From Klebsiella sp. BIGb0407 (GTDB lineage: Bacteria > Pseudomonadota > Gammaproteobacteria > Enterobacterales > Enterobacteriaceae): 64,000 nt of DNA. Every line of letters starts with the position of its first letter. The stretch's first letter is position 1. Of the stretch, positions 8,510 through 17,730 are shown one piece after another. The translations under genes and the position numbers were made by a program. Below the pieces are notes generated by a model, which worked only from the letters and a program-made list of their open reading frames with translations, was not told the origin of the DNA and did no database searches. The stretch covers positions 1,482,900-1,546,899 of the forward strand of contig NZ_JANUEQ010000001.1 in NCBI RefSeq assembly GCF_024807845.1, in the 5' to 3' direction.

Positions 8510-9478
8510 TTAGAAGATATCGCTCAGCCTGGCCATTCCCTGATCAAACGTTTCCACTTCTCCCGTTGCCAGCAAACAACAAGCCATTTGTATTTTCAAT
8601 GATTCAGGAATGGCTTCGACGCCCGCCAGACAACGCTCAATCCAGCGTGCGGTGACTTCAGGATCTTTGCTTTCCGGTAAAGTGACCTCATTACCTGTCA
8701 TACCTTGCTGTCTTTCACTCAGAATATGCGTTCCTTGCTTATTAACCAGCGCAATTTGCGGGCAACGCAATGGATTAGCATACACCTCCCCTTCGGTACC
8801 ATGCATGACTAATGCACGGCCACCGATATCCGAGAAGAAAGTCCCGACTTTGGGTAAATATTCAGGATGGGAGACACTGGACAGACGTAATGCAGCATCC
8901 TCCGCAAACGGCGTCGCTAATTTTGCCAGGGTATGGGCGCTATTACGGACCCCCATTTGCCAGCGAAGTGCCAGTTGCTTTTCCATTGGCGGGCAGAAGG
9001 CACCGATGGGAATATACACCGGGTGCTTCGATTCAAGCTGGGCCTGAGCCTGCCCGGCATACTGAACCGGATGAATGCCCAACAGAGTAAAGACAGTTTC
9101 GGTCAAGACCCGGGTTGGATCCACGCTTATCCCATGTACGACAACGGGATAACCTAACTTACACAGTAGCATCGCTAGCAGCGGTGTTAAGTTAGCTTGT
9201 TTACGGGCGCCATTATAAGAAGGAATAACGACTGGCATCAGTTTGCCCGCAGGCGGAGTCAAACTGATGACCTGCCGCTGCATAGCAGCATAAAAACCCC
9301 GAAGCTCTTCTTCACCTTCCCCTTTGATACGCAGGGCAATTAAAATGCCCCCTAACTCAAGATCGGGCACTTCACCGTTAAGCATCTTGCCGTACAATTC
9401 ATGTGCGGTAGCATAATCGAGATCTCTGGCATGGTTTTTCCCACGACCCACTTCTTTAATAATCTTGCGATAGTCCAT
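8510..9478 (-). CDS. ybiB: YbiB, TrpD2-family nucleic-acid-binding protein
   Basis: A 322-residue protein with the fold of anthranilate phosphoribosyltransferase (TrpD): N-terminal helical bundle (YATAHELYGKML, LELGGILIALRIKGE) and an alpha/beta domain with PSYNGARKQANLTPLLA in place of the TrpD phosphate-binding loop. Family members lack TrpD activity and bind DNA or RNA. The gene starts 14 bp after dinG, with AGGAGAG before the ATG, so dinG-ybiB is one operon and should share LexA control. The length is close to the E. coli protein (320 residues). Confidence 0.92.
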   Translation of the reverse strand: MDYRKIIKEVGRGKNHARDLDYATAHELYGKMLNGEVPDLELGGILIALRIKGEGEEELRGFYAAMQRQVISLTPPAGKLMPVVIPSYNGARKQANLTPLLAMLLCKLGYPVVVHGISVDPTRVLTETVFTLLGIHPVQYAGQAQAQLESKHPVYIPIGAFCPPMEKQLALRWQMGVRNSAHTLAKLATPFAEDAALRLSSVSHPEYLPKVGTFFSDIGGRALVMHGTEGEVYANPLRCPQIALVNKQGTHILSERQQGMTGNEVTLPESKDPEVTARWIERCLAGVEAIPESLKIQMACCLLATGEVETFDQGMARLSDIF

Positions 9479-9492
9479 GCAGACTCTCCTTA

Positions 9493-11658
9493 TTATTTTT
9501 TGCCCACATTTTTACGCCGCCCCCGTGGTTTTGATTCAGGCGTCGTCGTTATCAGTTTGAATTCAGGCACAGCCGGCTGTATCAACGGGAAGACAGGCAG
9601 CGCCGCCAGTAACCGCTCACCATAGCGTTTACTGAGCAAACGACAATCATAAATAACTATCTCACCATAGCAGGCGTGGCTGCGAATTAAACGTCCTACT
9701 TGCTGTATTAAGTTAAAAGAGGCGCTGGGTAAGCTTTGCACTTCAAAAGGATAACGGTTAAGACTTTTTAGCCATTCACCTTCGGTAAGCACAACCGGGC
9801 TGTCTACCGGAGGAAAAGCAATTTTATGAATATGTACCTGAGTGAGTAATTCACCTTTCAGGTCAAGTCCCTCAGCGAAAGATTGCAGACCAATCAGAAC
9901 ACTGGTTTCCCCTTGTTCGATACGCTTACGATGCAATTCTACCAGCCGATAGCGCGGCTGATCCCCCTGAACCAGTAGCATTAAGCGCAGATCGGCAACA
10001 TGGGTTAAAAATTGCTGCATAGCACGTCCGCTGGCAAACAGCACCAGCATCGCTTTATGCTCACCATTTTCCAGTTCAGCACGGAAAAATGCTGCCATTT
10101 CAGCAATATGTTCAGTTTCATTGGCCATCACGGGTTCAAAACGCATTTTAGGGATAACGATTTTACCCTGCTCAACATGGTTAAACGGCGAGTCGAGTGC
10201 AATAAAGCGATCGCCCGCTTTTTCACTCAGACCGGTCATCTCCTGTAAGCGGTCAAAGCGATTGAGTGAACGCAATGTTGCAGAGGTGACAACCACATGA
10301 GGCACCTTTCGCCAGAGGAGTTTTTCCAGCTGATTACTGACCCGAATACCGACACAGTGAAAAATAAGGTGGAACTGCCCTTCCCATTGTTCACGGGTCA
10401 GCCATTTTGTCACAGGTGCACCGGAGGCCTGTTCCATTGAGGCAAGTTTCCAGAGTTTACTTTGCGCTTCAAAATAGCCCAGCGCCCGGTTCATCTGTAA
10501 CAGAGCACGATACAGACGCACAATATCGTGCTGGGCAGTTTTCTCACTTAAATCATTAAGCAGCGCCTCAGATAAACTCCGCAGCCCTTCCATCAGCTTT
10601 GCCAGTCGGAGGCAAATATCCGTCACTTGTTCGGGCAGCTGCCCCATTTCAAAACGATAATCTCCGATCTGACCTTCAGGTAACCAAGTCGATGCACAGG
10701 TATTAAACGCTTTCAGGAGCTCGTTAATTTCCTCGCAATGGAGTGCCAGACGCTCTGCTCGCGCCAGTGGTGGCGGGCTTTTCGGGCGAAACTGCGTCAT
10801 ACAGGTTTCTACCAGTTTACTGAACAAATCAAGCTGCAACAGACTATGGCCGGCCGTGATTTCAGCGCTCATCTCTAATGCGTCACGCGCAACATCCGCC
10901 AGATGATGCCCTTCATCCAGCACCAGTAGCATATTTTTGGCTTCGGGTAATACCGCATCACTTTCCAGGGCGGCCATCACTAAAGCATGGTTTGCTACCA
11001 CGACTTCGGCATCATCAATTTCCCTGCGCGCGAGGAAAAAGGGGCAAAATTTATACCAGTGACAATTGCGCCCCAGGCAGCTGGCTTTGTCGGTACTCAG
11101 TTTACGCCATAGCTCATCGCTGATGACCTCATCAGTATGATCCCGCAGTCCATCCCATTTAAAGTTATCGAGGCTGGTTTGTAGTTTAGCGCAGCGCTGT
11201 TGCTCTTCTTTACTGCTCGGGGCAAGCTCATCTTCAAGAAATGCCAGCAAATCACTCTGGGTTTGATTATCAGTCGCCAGTGCTGAAAGATTTCTCGGGC
11301 AGACATAGCGTCCGCGGCCAAACGCAGCGGTGAATTTTAAATCCGGAATGATTTTACGTAGCAGCGGTAAGTCTTTACTGAAGATTTGATCCTGTAGAGC
11401 AACGTTCGCGGTACTTACTACCAGTTTTTTTTGCTCTGAACGCGCCACAGCAATACCCGGAATCAGGTAAGAGAAGGTTTTACCTACACCCGTCGGGGCT
11501 TCAATGGCTAAATGACGTCCTTCATCCCCTGCCAGCGTTTTAGCCACTTCAGCTATCATCTGGCGCTGGGGAGCCCGCGGAATAAAATCCGCTATCTGCT
11601 GTTGCAAGCCCTTATACCAGGCACCTATTTGCGCTTTCTGCGCGGACGACAAAGCCAT
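9493..11658 (-). CDS. dinG: DinG, SOS-induced 5'-3' Fe-S DNA helicase
   Basis: A 721-residue XPD-like superfamily 2 helicase that unwinds R-loops, D-loops and G-quadruplex structures after DNA damage. Walker A (APTGVGKT) is at 54-61. The four cluster cysteines fall at 120, 194, 199 and 205, as in E. coli. The DEGH box is at 248-251. Late motifs QSFAEGLDLKG and QQVGRLIRS are intact. The start at 11658 (MALSSAQKAQ) matches the E. coli N-terminus. Ten extra upstream codons overlap the LexA site and are rejected. A LexA box lies 13 bp upstream and ybiB follows in the same operon. The C-terminus is basic (PRGRRKNVGKK). Confidence 0.96.
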   Translation of the reverse strand: MALSSAQKAQIGAWYKGLQQQIADFIPRAPQRQMIAEVAKTLAGDEGRHLAIEAPTGVGKTFSYLIPGIAVARSEQKKLVVSTANVALQDQIFSKDLPLLRKIIPDLKFTAAFGRGRYVCPRNLSALATDNQTQSDLLAFLEDELAPSSKEEQQRCAKLQTSLDNFKWDGLRDHTDEVISDELWRKLSTDKASCLGRNCHWYKFCPFFLARREIDDAEVVVANHALVMAALESDAVLPEAKNMLLVLDEGHHLADVARDALEMSAEITAGHSLLQLDLFSKLVETCMTQFRPKSPPPLARAERLALHCEEINELLKAFNTCASTWLPEGQIGDYRFEMGQLPEQVTDICLRLAKLMEGLRSLSEALLNDLSEKTAQHDIVRLYRALLQMNRALGYFEAQSKLWKLASMEQASGAPVTKWLTREQWEGQFHLIFHCVGIRVSNQLEKLLWRKVPHVVVTSATLRSLNRFDRLQEMTGLSEKAGDRFIALDSPFNHVEQGKIVIPKMRFEPVMANETEHIAEMAAFFRAELENGEHKAMLVLFASGRAMQQFLTHVADLRLMLLVQGDQPRYRLVELHRKRIEQGETSVLIGLQSFAEGLDLKGELLTQVHIHKIAFPPVDSPVVLTEGEWLKSLNRYPFEVQSLPSASFNLIQQVGRLIRSHACYGEIVIYDCRLLSKRYGERLLAALPVFPLIQPAVPEFKLITTTPESKPRGRRKNVGKK

Positions 11659-11670
11659 GAACACCCTACT

Positions 11671-11690
11671 CACTGTATAAACAACCACTA
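11671..11690 (-). promoter_or_regulatory. LexA (SOS) box of dinG
   Basis: CACTGTATAAACAACCACTA has one perfect half-site (CTGTATAAACA) and a weak second half. It matches the E. coli dinG box, as I recall it, at 17 of 20 positions, including the unusual imperfect right half. It lies immediately upstream of the dinG start. Confidence 0.8.
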
Positions 11691-11836
11691 TTGTTTCATT
11701 TTTCGGGGCCTGACTGTAGCTTTATTTATACCACCTACCGCTTAAGAGCAAACAGCCTGCTGATTATCAATCGGCTTGACCCATGACAAAGCAGAGCCCG
11801 TTTTCCTGTCGCTATAATCGTGGCTCTTTTATTCTT

Positions 11837-11909
11837 CCCAAATAATTCGAGTCGCTTGTCGCGCCGCATTTATCAGCCGTCAGAGCAACTTGAAGTATGA
11901 CGGCTATAC
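11837..11909. repeat. Dispersed intergenic repeat, copy B
   Basis: Begins CCCAAATAATTCGAGT and ends CAACTTGAAGTATGACGG, the same ends as the element at 53743-53859 in the opposite orientation. It occupies most of the gap before roxA and may hold or separate its promoter. Confidence 0.65.
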
Positions 11910-11921
11910 AGGTAACTCGCA

Positions 11922-13043
11922 GTGGACTATCAATTAAATATCGACTGGGCTGAATTTTTAGCCACTTACTGGCAAAAGAAACCGGTTATTCTTAAAAATG
12001 CCTTGCCTGGTTTTATCGATCCTATTAGTCCTGATGAACTCGCGGGCCTGGCGATGGAAAATGAAATCGACAGCCGCCTGGTCAGCTTTACCGACGGTAA
12101 ATGGCACGCCAGCCACGGGCCTTTTGAAGAGTTTGATAACCTGGGTGAGAGTCACTGGTCGTTACTGGTCCAGGCGGTAAACCACTGGCACATGCCTGCG
12201 GCAGAACTGATAAAACCTTTTCGGGCGTTACCTGACTGGCGTCTTGACGATCTCATGATCTCCTTCTCTGTTCCGGGAGGTGGCGTCGGCCCGCATATCG
12301 ATAATTACGATGTGTTTATCATTCAGGGCATGGGCAGTCGCCGCTGGCGAGTGGGTGACAAACTGCCTATGAGACAGTTTTGTCCACACCCTGCTTTGCT
12401 TCATGTCGACCCGTTCACACCGATTATTGATGACGATTTAGCACCTGGCGATATTCTCTATATTCCACCAGGCTTTCCACATGACGGTTATAGCCACCAG
12501 ACCTCTCTCAACTATTCGGTCGGTTTTCGTGGCCCGAATAGCCGGGACTTGATAAGTAGTTTTGCCGACTATGTTCTGGAAAATGATTTTGGCGGCGATC
12601 ACTACGAAGATCCTGAACTCAGATTGCGTGATAATCCAGGCCGCATAGAAGCGAGTGAAGTGGATAGAATCAGAAGTATGATGACCGTTCTGATTCAGCA
12701 ACCTGAAGCCTTTAATCAATGGTTCGGAAGCTTTATTACCACGCCTCGCCATGAACTGGATATCGCTGCCGCAGAGCCGCCTTATACCGCAAGTGAAGTC
12801 GCGGCCGCTTTACGCGAGGGCGAAGAGCTGATTCGTCTGAGTGGATTACGCGTACTGGAAATTGAGAACGCCTGTTTTGTTAACAGCGAACCGCTGGAAA
12901 TCAGCCATCAGAAAGCTGCCAGCGCGTTATGTTGCTTTACCCGTCTAAGCCGTACAGAACTGGGTGATGCTCTGGAAGACCTGCAATTTATTAATCAACT
13001 CACCGCCCTGATTAATCAGGGATACTGGTATTTTGATGACTAA
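11922..13043 (+). CDS. roxA: RoxA (YcfD), ribosomal protein L16 arginine hydroxylase
   Basis: A 373-residue JmjC-type 2-oxoglutarate/Fe(II) oxygenase that hydroxylates an arginine of ribosomal protein L16. The iron triad is visible: H125 and D127 in GVGPHIDNYD, and H187 in PPGFPHDGY. It has the same length as the E. coli protein and aligns from the first residue, which supports the GTG start (AGGT upstream). In E. coli the gene lies at about 25 minutes next to phoPQ, so its position beside dinG is a rearrangement. It is followed by a hairpin at 13057-13080. Confidence 0.95.
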   Translation: MDYQLNIDWAEFLATYWQKKPVILKNALPGFIDPISPDELAGLAMENEIDSRLVSFTDGKWHASHGPFEEFDNLGESHWSLLVQAVNHWHMPAAELIKPFRALPDWRLDDLMISFSVPGGGVGPHIDNYDVFIIQGMGSRRWRVGDKLPMRQFCPHPALLHVDPFTPIIDDDLAPGDILYIPPGFPHDGYSHQTSLNYSVGFRGPNSRDLISSFADYVLENDFGGDHYEDPELRLRDNPGRIEASEVDRIRSMMTVLIQQPEAFNQWFGSFITTPRHELDIAAAEPPYTASEVAAALREGEELIRLSGLRVLEIENACFVNSEPLEISHQKAASALCCFTRLSRTELGDALEDLQFINQLTALINQGYWYFDD

Positions 13044-13056
13044 TTAAAGCTTGATT

Positions 13057-13080
13057 GAAGCGTGTTACTCAGCACGCTTC
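13057..13080 (+). terminator. roxA terminator
   Basis: GAAGCGTG pairs with CACGCTTC around TTACTCAG, 13 bases after the stop, followed by ATAAAAA. Confidence 0.65.
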
Positions 13081-13139
13081 ATAAAAACCCCTCCAGACAG
13101 GCAGATAAACAGGAATAGCTCCCATTAAGCATTAAAAGG

Positions 13140-13169
13140 TTCATTTACTCCCCAATTTCCCTTTATAAT
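13140..13169 (+). promoter_or_regulatory. Sigma-70-type promoter of yohO
   Basis: A perfect -10 TATAAT at 13164-13169 with a weak -35 (TTCATT at 13140-13145, 18-bp spacing). It lies about 27 bp before the small ORF yohO and gives a short leader. Confidence 0.55.
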
Positions 13170-13195
13170 CGCGGTATCAAGCGATGGAGCAAAAA

Positions 13196-13303
13196 ATGAA
13201 ATTGTCGAAAATTGTGCTGGTAAGCGGAATGGTTGTTATGGCTCTGGGCGGGATCAGTGGAGTTATGCTGGCCGGTTATATCATTATTGTGCGTGCGGTT
13301 TAA
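13196..13303 (+). CDS. yohO: YohO, 35-residue inner-membrane small protein
   Basis: The frame reads MKLSKIVLVSGMVVMALG and continues to VMLAGYIIIVRAV, 35 residues with one membrane helix. From memory it matches E. coli YohO in length, in the MALGGISGVMLAGY core and in the RAV/RAG end. It also lies next to bglX, as yohO does in E. coli. It is preceded by TATAAT and by GGAGCAAAAA as ribosome-binding site, and followed by a hairpin terminator. The molecular role is unknown. Confidence 0.85.
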   Translation: MKLSKIVLVSGMVVMALGGISGVMLAGYIIIVRAV

Positions 13304-13369
13304 TAACCCACGCGGCGATACCCCATAACTACAAGCCCCCTCTGAATTCTGTCTGCTGATTAGATATAA

Positions 13370-13390
13370 GCCATACCCAACGGGTATGGC
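13370..13390. terminator. Terminator between yohO and bglX
   Basis: GCCATACCC pairs with GGGTATGGC around AAC. It lies 11 bp beyond the bglX stop and 66 bp after yohO, so it can serve both convergent genes. The T-runs are weak on both strands. Confidence 0.65.
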
Positions 13391-13401
13391 TTGTCAGAAA
13401 C

Positions 13402-15699
13402 TTACTCTAAAGTAAATTCACCCTGTTTCACTTGCTCTGAATCCAGACCAACAAAGACATTAAATTTGCCCGGCTCTGCGGCAAATTTCATTTTTGCATT
13501 CCAGAATTTCAGTGCATCGATATCAATCGGGAAGCTTACCGTCTGACTTTCACCGGGTTTTAACGTGACCTTGGTAAAGCCCTTCAGCTCTTTAACCGGG
13601 CGGCTCATTGAAGCAGTAACATCTTGCAGATACATCTGCACAACGGTAGCGCCTTCAACTTTACCGGTGTTAGTCACGGTCACGCGAGCATCCACGCTGC
13701 CATCAGCTTTCATAACCGGTGAAGACATTTTCACATCAGACAGAGTAAAACTGGTATAGCTCAGGCCATAACCAAATGGATAAAGCGGCCCTGTAATTTC
13801 ATCAAAATAACGTGAAGTATACTTGTTAGGCTTCTCAGGATTGAAAGGCCGGCCGGTATTCAGGTGATTATAATAAGTAGGAACCTGCCCTACTGAACGC
13901 GGGAACGACATCGGTAATTTGCCCGATGGATTATAGTCACCGAAAAGCACGTCGGCGATGGCATTACCGCCCTCGGTACCACTGTACCAGGTTTCCAGCA
14001 TCGCATCGGCTTGCTTGTCTTCATTCACCAAGGCCAGTGGGCGTCCATTCATCAGCACCAGTACCAACGGCTTACCGGTAGTTTTCAGGGCAGTAATCAG
14101 GTTACGCTGGCTAAGGGGTAAAGTCAGATCGGTACGGCTGGAGGCTTCATGCGCCATGCCCTGGGCTTCACCCACCACGGCGACAATAACGTCCGATTTT
14201 TTTGCTACTTCAAGGGCTTCATCAATCATCTGCTGTTCAGAACGCGGGTCTACGACAACGGCAGGTTCATACTGATTAAGAAACTCAACAATCGCTTTAT
14301 CATTGGTAACGTTCGAACCTTTGGCATACAGCACGGTGCCCTCAGGTCCGATAGCATTTTTGATGCCCTCTAATGCCGTCACGGATTGCGCAGCAACGCC
14401 CGCCGCTGACCAGCTACCCATAGCGTCACGTTTACTGTCAGCTAGCGTTCCAATGACCGCAACCTTGGTATTTTTGTTTAACGGCAGAGTTTGTTGCTCG
14501 TTTTTCAGCAAGACCATACTTTCCCGGGCAACGCTACGTGCTTCTGCGCGATGGAGACGACTTTCCGCGTTGGTGTCAACCGGATCAGAACCGACCGGCC
14601 CAAGATGACTGTAGGGATCGTTAAACAGACCCATATCATATTTCACATTCAGAACGTGCCGTGCTGCATCGTCAAGATCGGCCATTGAAACTTCACCGCT
14701 CTTCACTAATTCTGGTAAGTATTTGCTGTAATACTCGTCGCTCATACTCATATTCACGCCAGCTTTCAGCGCTACGCGTACCGCATCTTTAGGGTCACTG
14801 GCTACGCCGTGTTTAATCAGTTCTTTAATCGCACCGTGATCGGAAATAGTGATGCCGGTAAACTTCCAGTCATCACGTAAAACCTCTTTCAGTAACCAGG
14901 TATCTGCGGCGGCCGGAGTCCCATTCAGGGAGTTAAGTGCCACCATCACACCACCACTACCGGCATCAAGGGCAGCTTTGAAAGGCGGCAGATAGTCATT
15001 AAATAAACTCTGCATGCTCATATCAACGCTGTTGTACTCTTTACCACCTTCCACTGCGCCGTAAGCGGCAAAGTGTTTAACACTGGTCATGACCGAGTGG
15101 CGGTCTGCCGGGCTTTTACCCTGCATAGCTTTAACCATGGTGCTACCCATCACCGAGGTCAAATAGGTATCCTCACCAAACCCTTCAGAGACACGGCCCC
15201 AGCGAGGATCGCGGGAAACATCAACCATCGGCGCCCAGGTCATATTCAGACCGTCATCAGCCGCTTCATAGGCTGAAACACGTCCAACGGTATTGACGGC
15301 ATCAAGGTTAAAGGACGAAGCCAATCCAAGGCTTATCGGAAACACGGTACGCTGCCCGTGCAGAACATCGTAGGCAAAAAAGAGAGGAATTTTCAGGCGG
15401 CTTAATTCCATAACCTGATCCTGCATAACGCGAATATCCTGACGCGTTACCGTATTGAAAATAGCCCCAACCTGACCGACCTTGATCATCTCGCGAATAT
15501 CTTCTTTCGGCGTGCCGGGGCCGACGCTAATTAAGCGTAGCTGACCAATTTTTTCATCCAGCGTCATTTTCTTAAGTAAATCGGTCACAAATGCATCACG
15601 CGCTTCGGGGGTTAATGGATGCTGGGTAAGCATCTCATTGGCCAGAGCTGGCTGCAGAGCCAGACTTACTGCAATACCTACAGAACAGAGCCATTTCAT
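13402..15699 (-). CDS. bglX: BglX, periplasmic beta-glucosidase (GH3)
   Basis: A 765-residue glycoside hydrolase family 3 enzyme, the same length as in E. coli. A signal peptide ends at about residue 20 (LQPALA). The N-terminal barrel carries the nucleophile D287 in GITISDHGAI and the substrate loop DPRWGRVSEGFGED. The second alpha/beta domain follows, and a C-terminal fibronectin-like domain ends the protein (VTVTNTGKVEGATVVQMYL). It releases glucose from beta-glucosides in the periplasm. It is divergent from dld and its neighbours are as in the E. coli yohO-bglX-dld-pbpG block. Confidence 0.97.
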   Translation of the reverse strand: MKWLCSVGIAVSLALQPALANEMLTQHPLTPEARDAFVTDLLKKMTLDEKIGQLRLISVGPGTPKEDIREMIKVGQVGAIFNTVTRQDIRVMQDQVMELSRLKIPLFFAYDVLHGQRTVFPISLGLASSFNLDAVNTVGRVSAYEAADDGLNMTWAPMVDVSRDPRWGRVSEGFGEDTYLTSVMGSTMVKAMQGKSPADRHSVMTSVKHFAAYGAVEGGKEYNSVDMSMQSLFNDYLPPFKAALDAGSGGVMVALNSLNGTPAAADTWLLKEVLRDDWKFTGITISDHGAIKELIKHGVASDPKDAVRVALKAGVNMSMSDEYYSKYLPELVKSGEVSMADLDDAARHVLNVKYDMGLFNDPYSHLGPVGSDPVDTNAESRLHRAEARSVARESMVLLKNEQQTLPLNKNTKVAVIGTLADSKRDAMGSWSAAGVAAQSVTALEGIKNAIGPEGTVLYAKGSNVTNDKAIVEFLNQYEPAVVVDPRSEQQMIDEALEVAKKSDVIVAVVGEAQGMAHEASSRTDLTLPLSQRNLITALKTTGKPLVLVLMNGRPLALVNEDKQADAMLETWYSGTEGGNAIADVLFGDYNPSGKLPMSFPRSVGQVPTYYNHLNTGRPFNPEKPNKYTSRYFDEITGPLYPFGYGLSYTSFTLSDVKMSSPVMKADGSVDARVTVTNTGKVEGATVVQMYLQDVTASMSRPVKELKGFTKVTLKPGESQTVSFPIDIDALKFWNAKMKFAAEPGKFNVFVGLDSEQVKQGEFTLE

Positions 15700-15875
15700 C
15701 GGATTTATTCTCTTCTATCCATGCTACGTTGAGGCCTGCAGTTTGCCACATTGCCAGCACAGGAAGAAGGGCAAAGCTCCGACTCTCTGATGTTTTAGGT
15801 GTGATTTAGCATTGCAACTGGCTTTTTCAGCGCTATGCTAAACAGTCATAATTTTATGCCTCACAAGGAGTGGAC

Positions 15876-17639
15876 ATGTCTGTTCGAAATACTGTTGATA
15901 ATAAGACATTGATAAAAGACCTTACCAGTCAGGTTGGTTCGCAGCATGTATTAACCAGCCCGGCCAAAACAGCCCGCTATCGTAAAGGTTTCCGCTCCGG
16001 GCAAGGCGATGCTCTGGCCGTGGTCTTCCCGGGATCGCTGCTGGAATTATGGCGCGTACTCAGTCTCTGCGTGGCGGCTGATAAAATTATTCTGATGCAG
16101 GCGGCCAATACCGGTCTGACGGAAGGTTCGACCCCCAATGGTAATGACTATGACCGTGAGATAGTGATTATCAGCACCCGTCGTCTGGATAAACTGCAGT
16201 TACTGGGTGAAGGTGAGCAGGTACTTGCTTTCCCGGGCAGCAGCCTGTATCAACTGGAAAAAGCACTGAAACCTCTTGGTCGTGAACCACACTCAGTGAT
16301 TGGTTCTTCCTGTATTGGCGCTTCCGTGATTGGCGGGGTATGTAATAACTCCGGTGGCTCACTGGTACAACGTGGCCCAGCCTATACCGAGATGGCGCTC
16401 TATGCGCGGATTAACGAGCAAGGTAAATTAACCTTGGTTAACCATCTGGGGATTGATTTAGGGACCACCCCGGAGCAGATCCTCGGCAAACTCGACGACG
16501 AACAGATTAAGCCCGAAGATGTGAAACATGATGGTCGCCAGGCTTCAGATAGTGAATACGCACAGCGCGTACGTGATGTCGAAGCCGATACCCCCTCACG
16601 TTTTAATGCCGATCCGGGTCGTCTGTTTGAAGCCTCAGGTTGTGCGGGTAAACTGGCTGTTTTCGCCGTCCGTCTGGATACTTTCCCCAGCGAAAAACAA
16701 AATGAAGTCTTTTATATCGGTACCAATAATCCCAATGTTCTGACCGAAATCCGCCGTCATATCCTCGCTAACTTTAAGCATTTGCCGGTCGCGGGTGAAT
16801 ATATGCATCGTGATATTTACGATATTGCCGCGGTTTACGGTAAAGATACCTTTATGATGATTGATAAACTCGGCACCGACAAAATGCCGCTGTTTTTTAA
16901 TCTGAAAGGACGCGCTGATGCGCTACTGGAGAAGGTGCCCTTTGTGAAGCCTTATTTCACCGATCGCTTTATGCAACGCCTTTGTTCTCTGGCCCCGGCA
17001 CATTTGCCGCTGCGCATGAAACAATACCGGGATAAGTATGAGCACCATTTACTGCTGAAGATGTCGGGTGAAGGTATTCAGGAGGCGCGTGACTGGCTGA
17101 ATCACTATTTTCAAGAAGCCGAGGGCAACTTCTTTGTTTGTACAGCGCAAGAAGGGGCGAAAGCGTTTCTGCATCGTTTTGCCGCAGCCGGAGCGGCTAT
17201 TCGTTACCATGCGGTCCACGCTGATGAAGTTGAGGATATCCTGGCGCTGGATATTGCCCTGCGTCGTAATGATACCGAATGGCTGGAGCAGTTACCGCCT
17301 GAAATCAGTGATAAAATCAGTCACAGTCTCTATTACGGACACTTTATGTGCCATGTATTCCACCAGGATTATATTGTCAAAAAAGGGGTCGATGCTCACG
17401 AATTAAAAGCACAGATGCTCGAATTATTAAGTCAGCGTGGAGCACAATATCCGGCAGAACATAACGTCGGACATTTATATCAGGCTCCCGAGGAGCTGGT
17501 GCAGTTCTATCAGAGTAATGACCCGACCAACAGCATGAACCCGGGCATAGGGAAAACCAGTAAATATAAAGGCTGGGCGGAATGTGGTTGCTCACATTCT
17601 CACGATGGCGAAGCGACTGCCGCGAAGTCCACGCATTAA
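15876..17639 (+). CDS. dld: Dld, quinone-dependent D-lactate dehydrogenase
   Basis: A 587-residue FAD enzyme of the membrane surface that oxidises D-lactate to pyruvate and passes electrons to ubiquinone. The FAD-binding domain is N-terminal (ILMQAANTGLTEGSTPNG and SSCIGASVIGGVCNNSGG). The membrane-binding and cap segments are central (LPLRMKQYRDKYEHHLLLKM). The conserved end NDPTNSMNPGIGKTSK is present. After that point this protein has an extra tail with ECGCSHSHDG that E. coli lacks. The start is ATG 15876, with AAGGAG five to six bases upstream. The GTG two codons earlier is less likely. Confidence 0.96.
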   Translation: MSVRNTVDNKTLIKDLTSQVGSQHVLTSPAKTARYRKGFRSGQGDALAVVFPGSLLELWRVLSLCVAADKIILMQAANTGLTEGSTPNGNDYDREIVIISTRRLDKLQLLGEGEQVLAFPGSSLYQLEKALKPLGREPHSVIGSSCIGASVIGGVCNNSGGSLVQRGPAYTEMALYARINEQGKLTLVNHLGIDLGTTPEQILGKLDDEQIKPEDVKHDGRQASDSEYAQRVRDVEADTPSRFNADPGRLFEASGCAGKLAVFAVRLDTFPSEKQNEVFYIGTNNPNVLTEIRRHILANFKHLPVAGEYMHRDIYDIAAVYGKDTFMMIDKLGTDKMPLFFNLKGRADALLEKVPFVKPYFTDRFMQRLCSLAPAHLPLRMKQYRDKYEHHLLLKMSGEGIQEARDWLNHYFQEAEGNFFVCTAQEGAKAFLHRFAAAGAAIRYHAVHADEVEDILALDIALRRNDTEWLEQLPPEISDKISHSLYYGHFMCHVFHQDYIVKKGVDAHELKAQMLELLSQRGAQYPAEHNVGHLYQAPEELVQFYQSNDPTNSMNPGIGKTSKYKGWAECGCSHSHDGEATAAKSTH

Positions 17640-17663
17640 TCATTAACGACAGCAATGTGCCAA

Positions 17664-17697
17664 GCGGGGTGGTGACGTAATCACCCCGCATTTTTTT
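17664..17697 (+). terminator. dld terminator
   Basis: GCGGGGTG pairs with CACCCCGC around a 10-base loop and is followed by A and seven T residues, 24 bases after the stop. Confidence 0.93.
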
Positions 17698-17730
17698 GCG
17701 TCAATAACGGACTACATCAACAATTAACCG

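Noticed and set aside
8610-9157. Several long open frames antisense to ybiB
   Set aside because: They are mirror frames of the well-supported ybiB gene and have no ribosome-binding sites or similarity of their own.
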